From Owenia fusiformis (taxonomy: Eukaryota; Annelida; Polychaeta; Sabellida; Oweniidae): a stretch of DNA of 64,000 nt. The DNA lies in assembly GCA_903813345.2 (NCBI GenBank), contig CAIIXF020000005.1, forward strand, positions 1,674,001 to 1,738,000. Reading direction: 5' to 3'. The notes below the pieces were generated by a model, which saw only the letters and a list, made by a program, of their open reading frames with translations, was not told the origin of the DNA and made no database searches. Both the position numbers and the translations under genes were made by a program. Within the stretch, counting starts at the first letter, position 1. Every line of letters starts with the position of its first letter. Of the stretch, positions 13,225 through 26,069 are shown piece after piece.

Positions 13225-14207
13225 AAATCATTATATAACATACATGTAGTTCTATAAATTGTAAATTGACTTGGCGCGCATGTCTTCAGCCTTGGTTAAT
13301 TTGCCTTAAATCATTATATAACATACATGTAGTTCTATAAATTATAAATTGACTTGGCGCGCATGTCTTCAGCCTTGGTAAATTTGCCTTAAATCATTAT
13401 ATAACATACATGTAGTTCTATAAATCTTAAATTGACTTGGCGCTAATGTCTGCAGCCTTGGTTAATTTGCCTTAAATCATTATATAACATACATGTAGTT
13501 TTATAAATCGTAAATTGACTTGGCGCTAATGTCTGCAGCCTTGGTCAATTTGCCTTAAATCATTATATAACATACATGTAGTTCTATAAATCTTAAATTG
13601 ACTTGGCACTAATGTCTGCAGACTTGGTCAATTTGCCTTAAATCATTATATAACATACATGTAGTTCTATAAATCTTAAATTGACTTGGCACTAATGTCT
13701 GCAGACTTGGGCCTTAAATCATTATATAACATACATGTAGTTCTATAAATCGTAAATTGACTTGGCGCTCATGTCTGCAGCCTTAGTCAATTTGCCTTAA
13801 ATCATTATATAACATACATGTAGTTCTATAAATCGTAAATTGACTTGGCGCTCATATCTGCAGCCTTGGTCAATTTGCTTTAAATTATGATATAACATAC
13901 ATGTAGTTCTATAAATCTTAAACTGACTTGGCGCTAATGTCTGCAGACTTGGGCCTTAAATCATTATATAACATACATGTAGTTCTATAAATCGTAAATT
14001 GACTTGGCGCTAATGTCTGCAGCCTTGGTCAATTTGCCTTAAATCATTATATAACATGCATGTAGTTCTATAAATCGTAAATTGACTTGGCGCTTATGTC
14101 TGCAGCCTTGGTCAATTTGCCTTAAATCATTATATAACATGCATGTAGTTCTATAAATCTTAAATTGACTTGGCGCTAATGTCTGCAGACTTAGGCCTTA
14201 AATCATT
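13225..14207 (+). repeat. 83-bp tandem satellite, about 12 units
   Basis: Unit starts, taken at AAATCATTATATAACAT, fall at 13225, 13308, 13391, 13474, 13557 and 13640, exactly 83 bp apart. Later units include shortened ones of about 76 bp that lack GTCAATTT. Each unit carries ACATACATGTAGTTCTATAAA and TTGACTTGGCGC. Neighbouring units differ at only a few positions, indicating recent amplification or homogenisation. No coding potential. Confidence 0.9.
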
Positions 14208-17200
14208 ATGTTTGTATTTCATCATTACAAACGTAATAAAGATTAGATTTATAATAAAAGAGGTAAAAATGTCATAGAATGATGAAAAATATGAATTAAG
14301 TGTCTATGGAAAATATCAATACTGTCCAAAAGTATAATTGATTCCATATCAGATTTACTCCTTGGCAAATTATAAATTGTACATGTACTTACAGTATTCT
14401 CTCTAATAAGCACATGATTCGCTCCTGAAATTGAAATAGAGAGGGGGAGATATTTAGGAATTCTAAAGTGCCAACATACAAAAAATTTGAAAGAAAATTA
14501 TCCCTGATAATAGATGAAAAAGAATACATACTATGTTTCAACTTCTTTTTAGTTGTTATCACATTTAGGAATATATATCCTATGGTTCTTGTATTACTTG
14601 CTCTGTATTAGATATACTTATAAATCAATATCATGTTGTTTAAATAATTGAAACAAAAAGCTCAAAGCCAGTTGAAAAGGGGTAAAATCTTTTTTGCTGG
14701 TACGGATGGTGACCTTATAACTAAGTAATAGAAATAGAATAGAATAGATAATATTCATATTGGTTCATTATACCAAAGTATTAACAATGGGGAGAAATAT
14801 AAATGGTCTTGAATCAAGTTGGCTGTTAACATAGTTGAATCTGTATTTTAGATAAGAGTCTAAATCCAGATATACGCTGTACCTGTGCAGCTTCAGCTGT
14901 CATTGCTTGATTTCTATCATGCCACTTCTGGTCACCTTTCAGTATCTCATAAATCTTGAGACTTCATGTATTTTCAAAAACTGTAATTCCAATAGAGAAC
15001 ACTACCAAGTGAGATCAGTGTGAAGCACTGTTGGCTTTAAGGACATAGGAAATGTCACTTTTCATGCTTTAGGGCCTGCCTTTAAATAAGTGGATCTTAA
15101 CTTGGGATTCCTCTTGCTCTAATAGGTGTGAAGTGTAGTGCTGAAAGGTAAACATGAAAAACGTTTTTTACTTGATAAAACTTCTCATTATCACCAGGAT
15201 TGTATTGTAATTGATACTAAGTTGTGAAATAGTCATGCTTAATTGGAATAACATACTCATTTTGTACAACTGAACTATTTGTATCAGGCCATTAAGGAAA
15301 CTGTGTCTTAGTTCAAACAAATACATCATTGCAATTTGCTTTGTTGTAATTTAGTTGCTAAAGAGAAAGTTAAACTAATGGTTTTAAGGCTACTATGTGT
15401 CAACTCCAGCATGCAATACCTTCCAATATATTACAGGATATACTTAAACTAAAGCAATTGTTGCTATGGTTTCACTAGAATTTCAGACCTAGAAATCTGA
15501 GAAGTAGGACTGATATTAAAGGCCCTGTGTAAAGTTTGAAAATAGTTTTTCATGATCAAATATTTTTGAAAAGAAAAAAATCGAAAAAGTTGAAAAAGAG
15601 TAAAGTTGGTCATTTGTATTTGAAATATATTCTGTCATTTTAACGACAAAGAATTTCTGTTTATCAGCTTATCAAAAGATCTTTAAATTATCGAACATAT
15701 TATTTTCATTATTTTTTATCCACATTGTATTGTACATCTAACAAAGAAATAGTTGTATATGATATATATATTTGTACCTTCTTGTTTTGATTTAACATGA
15801 TTCATATGCTTTTTAGGGATTTGAATTCATTAATGAATTCACTGTCCCTCTTTTAAAAAGATTACACTGACATTCCCTGTGCAATTCCACACTGTGACAA
15901 TGGTTGGTGACCAGTGGTCAGCATTTGATCAATGTCTGTAACAAATGGCAGGTGGTGACATTTTGCATGTTATTGCATTGTTCATATCTACTTTATTCTT
16001 TGTTAAGTTTGGTATTTTATTTTACTTTTTATATTAAACAATATGAGATTTCACTTGCAGATGTGAAATTGATTTTGCTCTACTTAAGATGGATTGATCA
16101 CCAGAAATACATTGCACTTAGTTGAAGTGATTTGTTATTAAGGAATTCAAATGATTACATTTGACCAGATTTTTTTGTAATTCAAGAACTGTTAATTATA
16201 AATTGGAGTGACCTCCTACACTATTTTCTAATAATAACTTCCTTGATTGATTGACACATCATATGATTGATTTGCAAATTGAAATTAGTTTAAACAAAGT
16301 TGTGTCTTAGACAGATCATTTTTGGCTAATTGGTTTGGTTCATTGGGAGTTCATTGAAGCTGCCTATTTAGCGAAATCTGAGGTCAAGAGATAATAATTT
16401 GACTTTAAGTACAGCATGAATGATAAGCATGGGATAGTTGGGGTTTGTTTTTCTTATGATCATGTACTCCTAGACGTTTCCTTTTTCTGTTGTGTTCTTT
16501 AACAATTTTTGGTTTCCCTTAAGCATTAATGTGCATACATACTTTTTGAAATATTGGTGCAGTTTACTAAAAATATAGTACTTGGTGAAAGTAGAATCCT
16601 AATTAATAGCATCAAAGGATCAAATTCCGAAGAATTCTAATTCCAAATGTATTTTCAAAAGAATTTCTCTTATTACAATATTGATGGAAAATTGGCCCAC
16701 ATTTTGTTTTCAGCTACATTTTTGTTGCCACCTGTACCAAACTGTACCACTTTAGTATCTGGGACCCATTCGCAATAACTTGCCATGTTGGGACAGAATG
16801 CTAGGTTTGCTAGAGCTTTGTCTCAGTAGTGGAAATGATAGCCGGATATAGTCTTTGAGATTGAGTATGGATCATGTACTTAAAATCTTAAGTGTTCCAT
16901 TTAGTAAAGGAAATAGATCCATCAATAAATATTGTATAATCTTTATTACTTTTTTCTTATTGGATATGGTCAATCATTGTCCAAAAACTGATACCATTTT
17001 CACTTATGAAATCTCCATAATTGATGTATAAATCATATTACTTTAACTTATTACTTTACTTTTATCATGTTTCTACTTCTAAGTGAGTTGGTTTAGAGTC
17101 TTTATGTGCAGTAGGAGTAAAGGCAGTGTAGTGAACATGTTTCTAGTTAGTTAATAATGTATCATCTATGATACATTATACAGTGTTCTTACTAGTAAGT

Positions 17201-18482
17201 TGTATTTATCTAAATCTGTCAGTATATGAATCCATTTAGAAATATTGTTAGATGACAAAGTAACATCATCTGAAAAAATTGATAAAACCAGATGACCAAA
17301 ACCATCTAACTAATAGCCTCTTAGGTAGTCCATAAAAATCTTTAAGTATTGCAGACATGCTTCTTTCTAATTGAATGAGAAATAAAAGTTTATTTGTTGC
17401 AAGTACAGCTGTTTGAGGTGTTTATCTGGACAAACTCAATGTGTTCTTGCTTTAAGGAATCTTTGAAGAAAATATCAATAAACATGAAAATGATAGCCGG
17501 ACATAGTCTTTATGATTGAGTATGGATCATTATAGCGTAGTTCTTGTTGATAGCTTACGCCAGGTTCTGTTGAACGATACCTGACATTTACCAGGATCTT
17601 CAAGGATAAAAATGCCATTCTTCACAATTAATTTTGACTTGATAAACATTTTGAGATTTTTTTTCTCTACTAATTTTGTCAGTTTCAATAATAAATCAAT
17701 ATACTTGTCTTTGTTTCGGAACTGAAATTAATATGTTTTTTCTTGTTTTTCCTATATTTGTTTTGTTTGATTCATTTTGTAAATTTGTTATTGAGCACTC
17801 TCAAATTGATAAGTGATGGGTTTTAAACCTCCGGGTTTGTAAAAGTAATTGACAAAAGGTGTTATTGTTCCTTATTCATAGCTTCAAGAAAATAAAAATA
17901 AGATTGATTGCTCTTTTGAATTTAATCATAAGATGAAACAAGGTCAAGTTCTTGGAATATAGATAAAAAGTTATCGACATAGTGAGTCTATGGAATCTAC
18001 CATTGAGATCCAATTCATTTGTCATCTATCAATCAATCCTTCTGTCTGTCTGACAATTTTTGAAAAAATGATAACTGCCATTTATCTGAACAGTCATCAT
18101 TGGTTTTTTGTTTTTGGGTCCCATGACCCAAAATATTTTATGGAAACTGCTTTAATGATGTCATGTTGCCCAAATAAAAGAGCCCCCACTTAAAATCACT
18201 GGACTATTTCTGCATATATCATTGTGGTAACTCAATCATGATAATTAAGTCAATATATACTTTAGGTATTGCCTTATTCAAGACCCATAAAAGTATATTA
18301 TGAATATGATCTTAAATGCATGTACATTTTATGGAGGTACATGTAATTTCCACCATTGGTCCAAGCTCCTACTCTTGTCTTGTTTTGCAGGAGTCAGATT
18401 TTTTGTTGTTGATAATATAGGAATCCTTAAAAGTGTTTTCAAATGAGATAATATATGTTTTTTTGAATGAAGGAATTAGTAC
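14208..18482. other. Non-coding stretch
   Basis: No gene recognised. A 3'-half copy of family A lies at about 15895-15975 (ACTGTGACAATGGTTGGTGACC through GGCAGGTGGTGACATTTTGCATG). A 40-bp word containing ATGATAGCCGGA(C/T)ATAGTC and GATTGAGTATGGATCAT occurs twice, near 16826 and 17489, and is probably a dispersed repeat. Confidence 0.55.
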
Positions 18483-18640
18483 AAGGAACCACCATGTGAG
18501 CCCACCAAATGGTACCTTTAAAGGACTTTGCATAAGGAACCACCATGTGAGCCCACCAAATGGTATCTTTAAAGGAATTTGCATAAGGAACCACCATATG
18601 AGCCCACCAAATGGTGTCATTGAAGGAATTTGCAAAAATC
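18483..18640 (+). repeat. Three-copy tandem repeat of about 54 bp
   Basis: Three units contain GGAACCACCATGTGAGCCC, ACCAAATGGT and TTAAAGGA followed by TTGCA. Because the period is a multiple of three, short open frames run through it on both strands; these are side effects of periodicity. A small hairpin (GTTACCGAAA / TTTCGGTAAC) follows at 18665-18691. Confidence 0.75.
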
Positions 18641-20096
18641 GTACCTTCGAGGTTCCTACATTTTGTTACCGAAATGGCTCGTTTCGGTAACCAGCGTAAT
18701 CGAGTGGATCACCAGTGTGTATGAGGACATGGAGGACTGGGAAATAGGTGGGGGGATGACTGAAACTTTCATTGAAATTGAATATGAACATACATTGAGC
18801 AGAGATCAGGGAATCAGGTGAACATGTAGGAGATGAGATGAAATAGAATGAAAGAGTGGCAATGGGGACATTCCTATAGCTAGAGACACGAGACATTGGG
18901 TGCATAATTCTTACTCTTACAATTCAGACTGAAATTGGTCAAATATGTCCATTTTTCATGATTTTTCTAATTTTCAAGTGGGTGCAAGGAGATTATCAGG
19001 TGGGTGCAATGTAAGCCTGTTTTTTTTAAATTTCAGGCGGGTGCTGCGCCCACTTGCTTTAATATTGGGGAGATCAATGCGAGCTAAATCGAGGCAGAAG
19101 AGTGTCATTGGGTGCGTGACATTGGAAATTTTTAGTCCAGATGATTAACTGAACCATTTAACGGAAATCTGTTTATGACATGAAATCACTTTTGATAAAG
19201 CAATTTCGAAATCAATCACAAAATATGTCCCTAATGGAAAAGAAGGAAGCGCACTTTTCTCAGTCTATTTAAAGTTCTTACAGGCAAATCCATCAGCTCA
19301 AATGATGCTTTTTAGAATTCCTTCTGGAACCTTTTTTTGAATTTGTATCATCAGCTTATGAATTATGTCTCAGTTGTCTTGTCAATTAGATTCAATTGTT
19401 TCGTCTTGGACTTTTTCATATAGCTCTTTTTATAAGTATAACCAGGATCTTATTTATAGAAGAAGAAAATAGTTTGTGCATAGAATATCACTATATTCAT
19501 ATCGGGCATATTAATTATTTACCCCTTGAGCAACATCACCCTTGAGTAGTAAATTGGCCTTGAATTGACAGTAACCTTAATTGAGCTTTTTATTTATGAA
19601 ATTATATTTTTGTGTTATATAAAAAGAGATATCTTCAGGGAAATTTATTTGAAATTGAATTGACCAATAAACCACCCAGTAATAACTGTAAATCCATTAC
19701 ATACATCTTTTGTTTATGATATGAAATAGCTTTCCATTGGAAAGCTTATTGTCTGCTTAAATCAATTTTGTTCCAAGGAGTAACCTTTGCTACATACTAA
19801 GTTTATTAAATACTTATATGGACACAAAGTTATACCATTTGACTAATAGAAGTATTATATTAATAGTACATTTATAACTATTATAGAAACATAATTTGAA
19901 GATTCAACTGCATCCTATCCTTGTACAGACCCTTATATAAACCATAAGGATTTTGTAGTACATGTACATTGTACAGTTTATGCAATATGCATGTAATATT
20001 TTATCATTCTGGAGATTCAGCGTTTGACATCCTTGAAGAGTAAAACCTGTATATCAGAACATCTCTAAATATGAATGTATTTTTGGTCCCATTTTT

Positions 20097-20712
20097 ATGT
20101 CACCACTGTTGACATATTGTTATGGTCTCCAACTTCTTTGTGACGGTGGTTGGCATCTGGCGTTCGGCATCTGTAACAAATTCTTACAACTTCCAATAAA
20201 GTACTGTTTTACTGTTTAGACCGACTTGTTTTCAAAATCTGGTCTACGAATTGTCAGAAATTCAAATCTGATTTGAGATTTGATTTTCAATAACCTCAAG
20301 GTCAAAAGGGTATTTTTTCAACTTGCTCCAAATTGACCAATTTTTTGTTAGTTAGACTTGACCTTCAATGACCTTCTCAGGGTCAAAAAGGCATTTTTCC
20401 AACTTGCTTCAACTTGTCCAATTTTTTTCAAAATCATCTACAAGTTAGATTTGACATTCAATGACCTACTCAAGGTCAAAAAAGTCAAAAAGGTATTTTT
20501 TCAGGTTGCTTCAAATTGGCCATTTTTCAATATCATCTACAAGTTTTCAGAAGCTCAAATCTGACTTTAGATGAGAGATTTGACCTTCAATGACCTCCTT
20601 TTTGAAATCATCTACAAGTTCTCAGAAATTCAAATCTGACTTAAGATTTCAACTCACAATAATTGTGTCTAACTAGGTGTTGACATTTTGTCATGTTAAT
20701 GCCTTGTTCAAC
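20097..20712 (+). repeat. Family A element, long internal form
   Basis: The left end (ATGTCACCACTGTTGACATATTG) and right end (GGTGTTGACATTTTGTCATG, then TTAATGCCTTGTT) match family A, but here about 600 bp separate them instead of about 110. The interior is a degenerate tandem array of about 100-bp units with GACCTTCAATGACCT, CAAGGTCAAAA and CATCTACAAGTT words. This copy may represent a longer parent from which the short copies arose by internal deletion. Confidence 0.6.
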
Positions 20713-22519
20713 CAAGGGCGAACATTGTTTGGCTGGAAAACCAATAAAGTTTTCTCATTTGCATAATCAGGTGAGCCATGGGGGATTTCCGAAGCAGGGT
20801 GACACACATTAACAGAAAACACAATCGCCACTTAAATTACATTTCCCTGTTCATTCTGTTCGTATACCCTTTTTAACATGTCATATATTTAAATTAATCA
20901 ATTATGTAGCTAATAATGTGAACAGATTGCAGTGCTATAGAGTAAAATAACTGCAAAACGGTACAGAAAAGGTACCTATGTCTGAGAAAACTGACCCCTC
21001 TATACACCATTGTCTAATGAAGAACAAAGAAAGTCCCGGATGTCGTGCCATTTCTCGTTTCGTTTGGTACACAATTAAGCCCTGGGTATTAAATGAGCCA
21101 TTGGTTCAACCTGCTTCAGATTACCATAAAAACCCTAAAATGTAAATACGTGATTGGTTCAAGTGAAGTAAGGAAAAAGCATCAAAATGTACAGGGATTA
21201 CAGTACCTGTCAGTGATTCCTAAATATCTAAACCTGTCACAGATACGTTTACTGTTGAGTCTATCTTTTGTAATAAATATTGATACAGACCCCAGTGTTT
21301 TGTTAAATAAGTTTTTGTTATTAATAGATTGAACTCCATGAAGCAAATGGCAAATTCCAAATATATACCCAATTTTGCTCATAGATTATGCTACCTCTAT
21401 GTCTGGTAAACTATAATTTGAACACTCCTCTGAAGTGAATATTATACAGCAATATATGAACACCTCAAGTTCACCTCATACATCATTAAATTGTTTTGCC
21501 CTGTACCCCTTGCTCTGCCCTCTTCCATTCTCAACTTCAAACATTTGGGAAAATAGATAATTGGGGAATGAACTAGAGATGGGACTGTATATCAAGTTTA
21601 TTATGTTATGCCACTGGGCTCATTATTTTCCCAGGGACTTCTCAGTCATAATACATGGATTGGCAAATATATAAACTAAAGGGTAAGACGTCTATATTTT
21701 AAATTGGGGGTACCATAGACTATTACTGTATACAGTGTTTGTTATCTTATGCCACTGGGTCTAGTTTTTAATTTATGATGTTATTTTACATATGTCCTTA
21801 AATCTGGGGTATATTAACACCCATGTACTGACCACATGTGATCATGTTATTTTACGATGATGATTTAACTAAGGACAGACTTACCTAGTTTCCTTATTTA
21901 TATTTTCAGGCATTATATTTGATTCTACCATCGTGAACTCTCAAAAACAATTAGATAGCTTAGTTATCGTTTATTATGTTATAACAATGATCCTTTATAT
22001 GTGCATGTATTGTTCAAGATTCAACTGTTTATGTTTTTTGTCTGCGAGTTGAACCTGACCCTAGAACTGAGTTACATCATTATTGTTGAACATATTTCTG
22101 GCTGTTTTTAATATTACATTGTTTTGTAAAGGTTGCTATTTTTGTAAACATTAAGTGGTATTTGCACCTTTACAGGTGTGTGAAAAAACACAGGTGTTCT
22201 GAATGTTCTTAATTGCAATCTGATCTCTCATGGGATAGTCTAGAACAAGAAATCAAAACACGAAAGTAAATAGTTTCACCATAGATAGCATGCTGAGAAA
22301 TGTTGCACAGGTCTTGTTAAGTTAACATATCAAGCGTGTTTGTATCATAGCTAAAATACATTTGGATGCAATCAGACAGTTTCCATGTGTGTATGCAATG
22401 ATATACTTATATCACTGATTAAACAGATCAACTTTAAGAGAGGATGAGAGATGCAACAGTTGAAAATTTTCTCGATTTCAAAATCTTTTGGATCAGATGG
22501 TGAACCTATTTTCCAAAGC
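20713..22519. other. Non-coding stretch
   Basis: AT-rich sequence with no recognisable exon, RNA gene or repeat structure apart from short low-complexity runs. Open frames are short and lack protein-like composition. Confidence 0.55.
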
Positions 22520-23185
22520 CTGGTATATTATCCTATACAGACTGTGCTATACAAAAACAAGCGGTGTGGATATCATGTGCACAAGGTGCAGATATTAACA
22601 GTCATTTTTGAATTTGTGATATTGGTTGTATTGGTGGTCAAGATGACCAATCGATATAAATTATATTTGCATTTTGAAAGTCATATACTTTCTGTGTGAA
22701 TTAAAAAAATTGAAAACATTTATCGGATATGTGCTACCTCTAAACAAGCGGTGTGGATATCGTCACTTTATGGATATCCGCACCGCTTGTTTAGAGGTAC
22801 CACATTTTTGTTTGATGTTTCCCATTTTGTATAAAATCACACACTTTCAAAATGCAAATATAATTTGTATTGATAGGTCATCTCGATCACCAATATTAAA
22901 TGAATGCTGTTTACTCTGTAGAACAGAGTTATTTGAATTATTTGCTTTGAAGAGAGTATTATTGCTTGATGTGTCGCTATAGAATGAACTACACACCTAT
23001 TTACACAATTTCCTATTTATTGGGGAACCTGTTCACATGCATGAATATAATTGAGTACCCAACATGCCTTAGTTTGTGAAATATCATGAAACCAAATTCA
23101 AAAATTGACCGTTAATATCCGCACCTTGCGCACATTATATCCACACCGCTTGTTTTCGCATAACACAGTCTGTGTAGAGTGTATA
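22520..23185. repeat. Large foldback element with four copies of a 17-bp motif
   Basis: Two imperfect inverted arms (about 22520-22765 and 22770-23185) face each other across about 10 bp. The motif ACAAGCGGTGTGGATAT occurs at 22557-22573 and 22744-22760 in the left arm and, inverted, at 22774-22790 (one difference) and 23137-23153 in the right arm, so each arm is bounded by direct copies. The outer ends ACAGACTGTG and CACAGTCTGT also match. The right arm carries an extra block of about 170 bp (around 22905-23080). It is probably a foldback transposon or inverted duplication of a smaller element; no protein is encoded. Confidence 0.8.
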
Positions 23186-24160
23186 TACTGAGTAGTTTTT
23201 TTTTCATTCTGTGTTTTTTTCAGTGGAGGGAAAGACTGTCAGTCAATATTGAAATAAACGATGAATTAGTAAATCAGTCAACCTTATGATAAACAATCCA
23301 TCCATGAATCAACATTTGAATCGGATCAAAGTAAATGAGCTGCTGATTGAAACATATGTCTTTCCTATCTGATTTCACTTGAGAAAATCTGTTTGATTAT
23401 CCAACTGATAAAAGGAGTCATCTGCAGAACCGGATCTTTGTGCAATCTGTTCAGATTCCAGACAGGGAACTGATCAATATTTCTTTCAAATCATGATTGA
23501 CATCAATGTTTATTTTGGGCATTGTCTGAATCATAGTATACCTGGTACAGTGCATTACATGTATGTAAAAGTAGCTCGGTAATATACCAAAACTCTAATT
23601 TGATGTTCTTTGATGTAAGCATCTGCTGTTATTGGGGTTAAGTGCAGAAATAAAGAATAGAAGTATTCTGTCAAAAATGATTAGCAATTATTCATAAATG
23701 TCTTAGTGATCCAACAGATCTTCTTCTGCACTGTTATGCTGCCTAATATGATGGCTCTTTATCCCATTTGTTTACAGTATCAGTGATACAAAAATAGTTT
23801 AAATGATTTATGATAACTCTTGAAAAAGTGAATGATTGGAATGTAGTAATTTGTGTCGAATCTACATTATAAACCACCACATTGAATAGATTATAAATGC
23901 GGTATGTATCTGCTGAAATAAACTGGTACAAAGTATAATGAGCTCTAACAAAAACAACAGACTATATCAATATTTGAATATTGTCCCAATAATCTAAATC
24001 TAATTCAAAATCAAAAACGATGAGGTTCTTGATAAAATGTGTTTTGTTCGTTGGGATTTGCTGCTCTGTTGAGTTGCTTTTTATCGCACCCTAAGGTGCT
24101 ATATTGTAATCAGTTTGCCGGGCGGTTGGGCGGGCGGGCGGTTGGGCGGGCGTCCCGAAT
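23186..24160. other. Non-coding stretch
   Basis: No gene recognised. The end (24075-24150) contains TATCGCACCCTAAGGTGC and G/C-rich GGGCGGTTGGGCGGGCGGGCGG repeats that lead into the 162-bp satellite and probably belong to the same repeat family. Confidence 0.5.
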
Positions 24161-24808
24161 AATCTTGTCTACAGGTTTCCAGCCAAACCATTTGAGGGAT
24201 TCATTTGAAATTCTCAGTGATGTTTCTACCTATGAAAGTTTAGAACTGAACAGTTTTTCGGCATTCTGGGTAAATGTTAAGGCGGCCATTTTGGATTTTC
24301 CGTCCTAAAATCTTGTCTGTCAAGGCTTGTCTACAGGTTTCCAGCCAAACCGTTTGAGGGATTCATTTGAAATTCTCAGGGATGTTTCTACCTATGAAAG
24401 TTTAGAAACGATTAGTTTTTCAGCATTCTGGGTAAATGTTAAGGTGGCCATTTTGGATTTTCCGTCCTAAAATCTTGTCTGTCAAGGCTTGTCTACAGGT
24501 TTCCAGCCAAACCGTTTGAGGGATTCATTTGATGTTTCTACCTATGAAAGTTTAGAACTTATTAGTTTTTCGCCATTCTGGGTAAATGTTAAGGCGGCCA
24601 TTTTGGATTTTCCGTCCTAAAATCTTGTCTGTCAAGGCTTGTCTACAGGTTTCCAGCCAAAACCGTTTGAGGGATTCATTTGAAATTCTCAGGGATGTTT
24701 CTACCTATAAAGGTTTAGAACTGATTAGTTTTTCGGCATTCTTGGTAAATGTTAAGGCGGCCATTTTGGATTTTTTGTCCTAAAATCGTGTCTGTCAAGG
24801 CTTGTTTT
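24161..24808 (+). repeat. 162-bp tandem repeat, four units
   Basis: Four units carry CTTGTCTACAGGTTTCCAGCC, TTTGAGGGATTCATTTGA, CGGCATTCTGGGTAAATG and GGCGGCCATTTTGGATTTTC. The CTACAG words at 24169, 24331 and 24493 are 162 bp apart; the third unit is 12 bp shorter. A decayed fifth relative lies near 25016-25110. Open frames inside are repetitive products of the period. Confidence 0.85.
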
Positions 24809-26069
24809 AAAAAATTAAAAAGAATTTCCTATTGAGAGCAATGTTAAATTAAAACATTTTCTTAGAAATAACTAAACCGTCAATCTTTCCAATTTTCACA
24901 TATTTTGTAATATATCAGTATATATTTTACCAGGTTTTTTTCAGGAAAATCTGAATTGTAGAAAAAAAAAAGCTGATACACTGTGAAGTAATACCTTAAA
25001 ACGTGTCTCTTGAAAAATTCTAGAGATGTTTATATGGAAAGTTTAGAACTGATTAGTTTTTAGGCAGTCTGGGTAAATGTTAAGGTGGCCATTTTGAATT
25101 TTCCATCCCGAAAAGTTCATTCTGTTCAAGGGTGCGATTCTGTTCACCGTGTGGCTTATTCTAATTCACAAAGGTCTTCACTGCCAATTCAAGGAGCAGC
25201 TGTTTGAATTAGTGAGGCACATTTCGTGCATTTCGGAACATTTTAATGCAAAGATCCAAAATAGAATATTTCTTAATACTCTAAAATGTTGATTTTCATG
25301 CTTAAATGTTCAGAATTAAGTCTCACATAATGACATAGGATGAGAAAATGAACAGCTGTGTTATTGATTCTGTTGTGATGAGATGACATTTGTTTAGCTG
25401 TCATGACACCCTTGGCCTGACATTCTGCACATTCAACTATTTCTGTAAATGTTATGACATGTTAGTTGCATAAAAATACTGATAAATGAGTTCTTTGAAT
25501 GCAAGTAGAAATATATGAATAACAAGTTAACATTTCAAGCCAACAATAATAATTAAATATTGGACCATGTAATAGATTGTCTAATTTTATATCATGGGTT
25601 TAGAATACCACATTGAGTTTTTCATTGAAGTCTAAACTTGATATTTGTTCTCCAGAATGTTTAAAAAGTTATTCTTCCTTTGAGAGCCCAGTTCTAAGGC
25701 AGCATGTATGGTGCTACCATCTATATTCAAGAGTGTTTTAACGGCAGGACTTACATGTATGATGTCTTAAATCATGATATATGTTGAATATATCATTTCT
25801 TCATCCTAGAAGTGTTTCAACACTGTAATGCCCTTGCAGTAGTTTCTTTAGAAATTACATTATAAATGATTGGTTATTGAATGAAAGATGGAATTCTATC
25901 TGAAATTCTATTACCGACATTCCAATTCAACAGAGATTTATATAATTAGCCTAAATTTCTTTTCTCATTGTGAAAAGTGGAAAATCGCTTTTGGTTCCCC
26001 TGGTTACCACAATGTAATTTGTATTTGTCTTTTAGCATCCCTATCTTCATATAAATCTTCTGATTTCAG
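24809..26069. other. Non-coding stretch, probably intron of the sarcoglycan gene
   Basis: No further exon could be read with confidence. The stretch ends in a pyrimidine-rich tract and the 3' splice site TCTGATTTCAG that opens the sarcoglycan exon at 26070, so at least its right part is intron. Confidence 0.5.

Noticed and set aside
8756-14207. CRISPR-like regular repeats
   Set aside because: Units are contiguous satellites without unique spacers, in a eukaryotic context with spliced genes.
18630-18821. Frame with a slightly protein-like stretch (SVIEWITSVYEDMEDWEI)
   Set aside because: It begins in a tandem repeat and hairpin, has no convincing acceptor site, and matches nothing I recognise, including the sarcoglycan ectodomain.
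24039-24783. Plus-strand frames of 65-89 residues with repeated similar segments
   Set aside because: They are translations of the 162-bp tandem repeat and the preceding GC-rich repeat.
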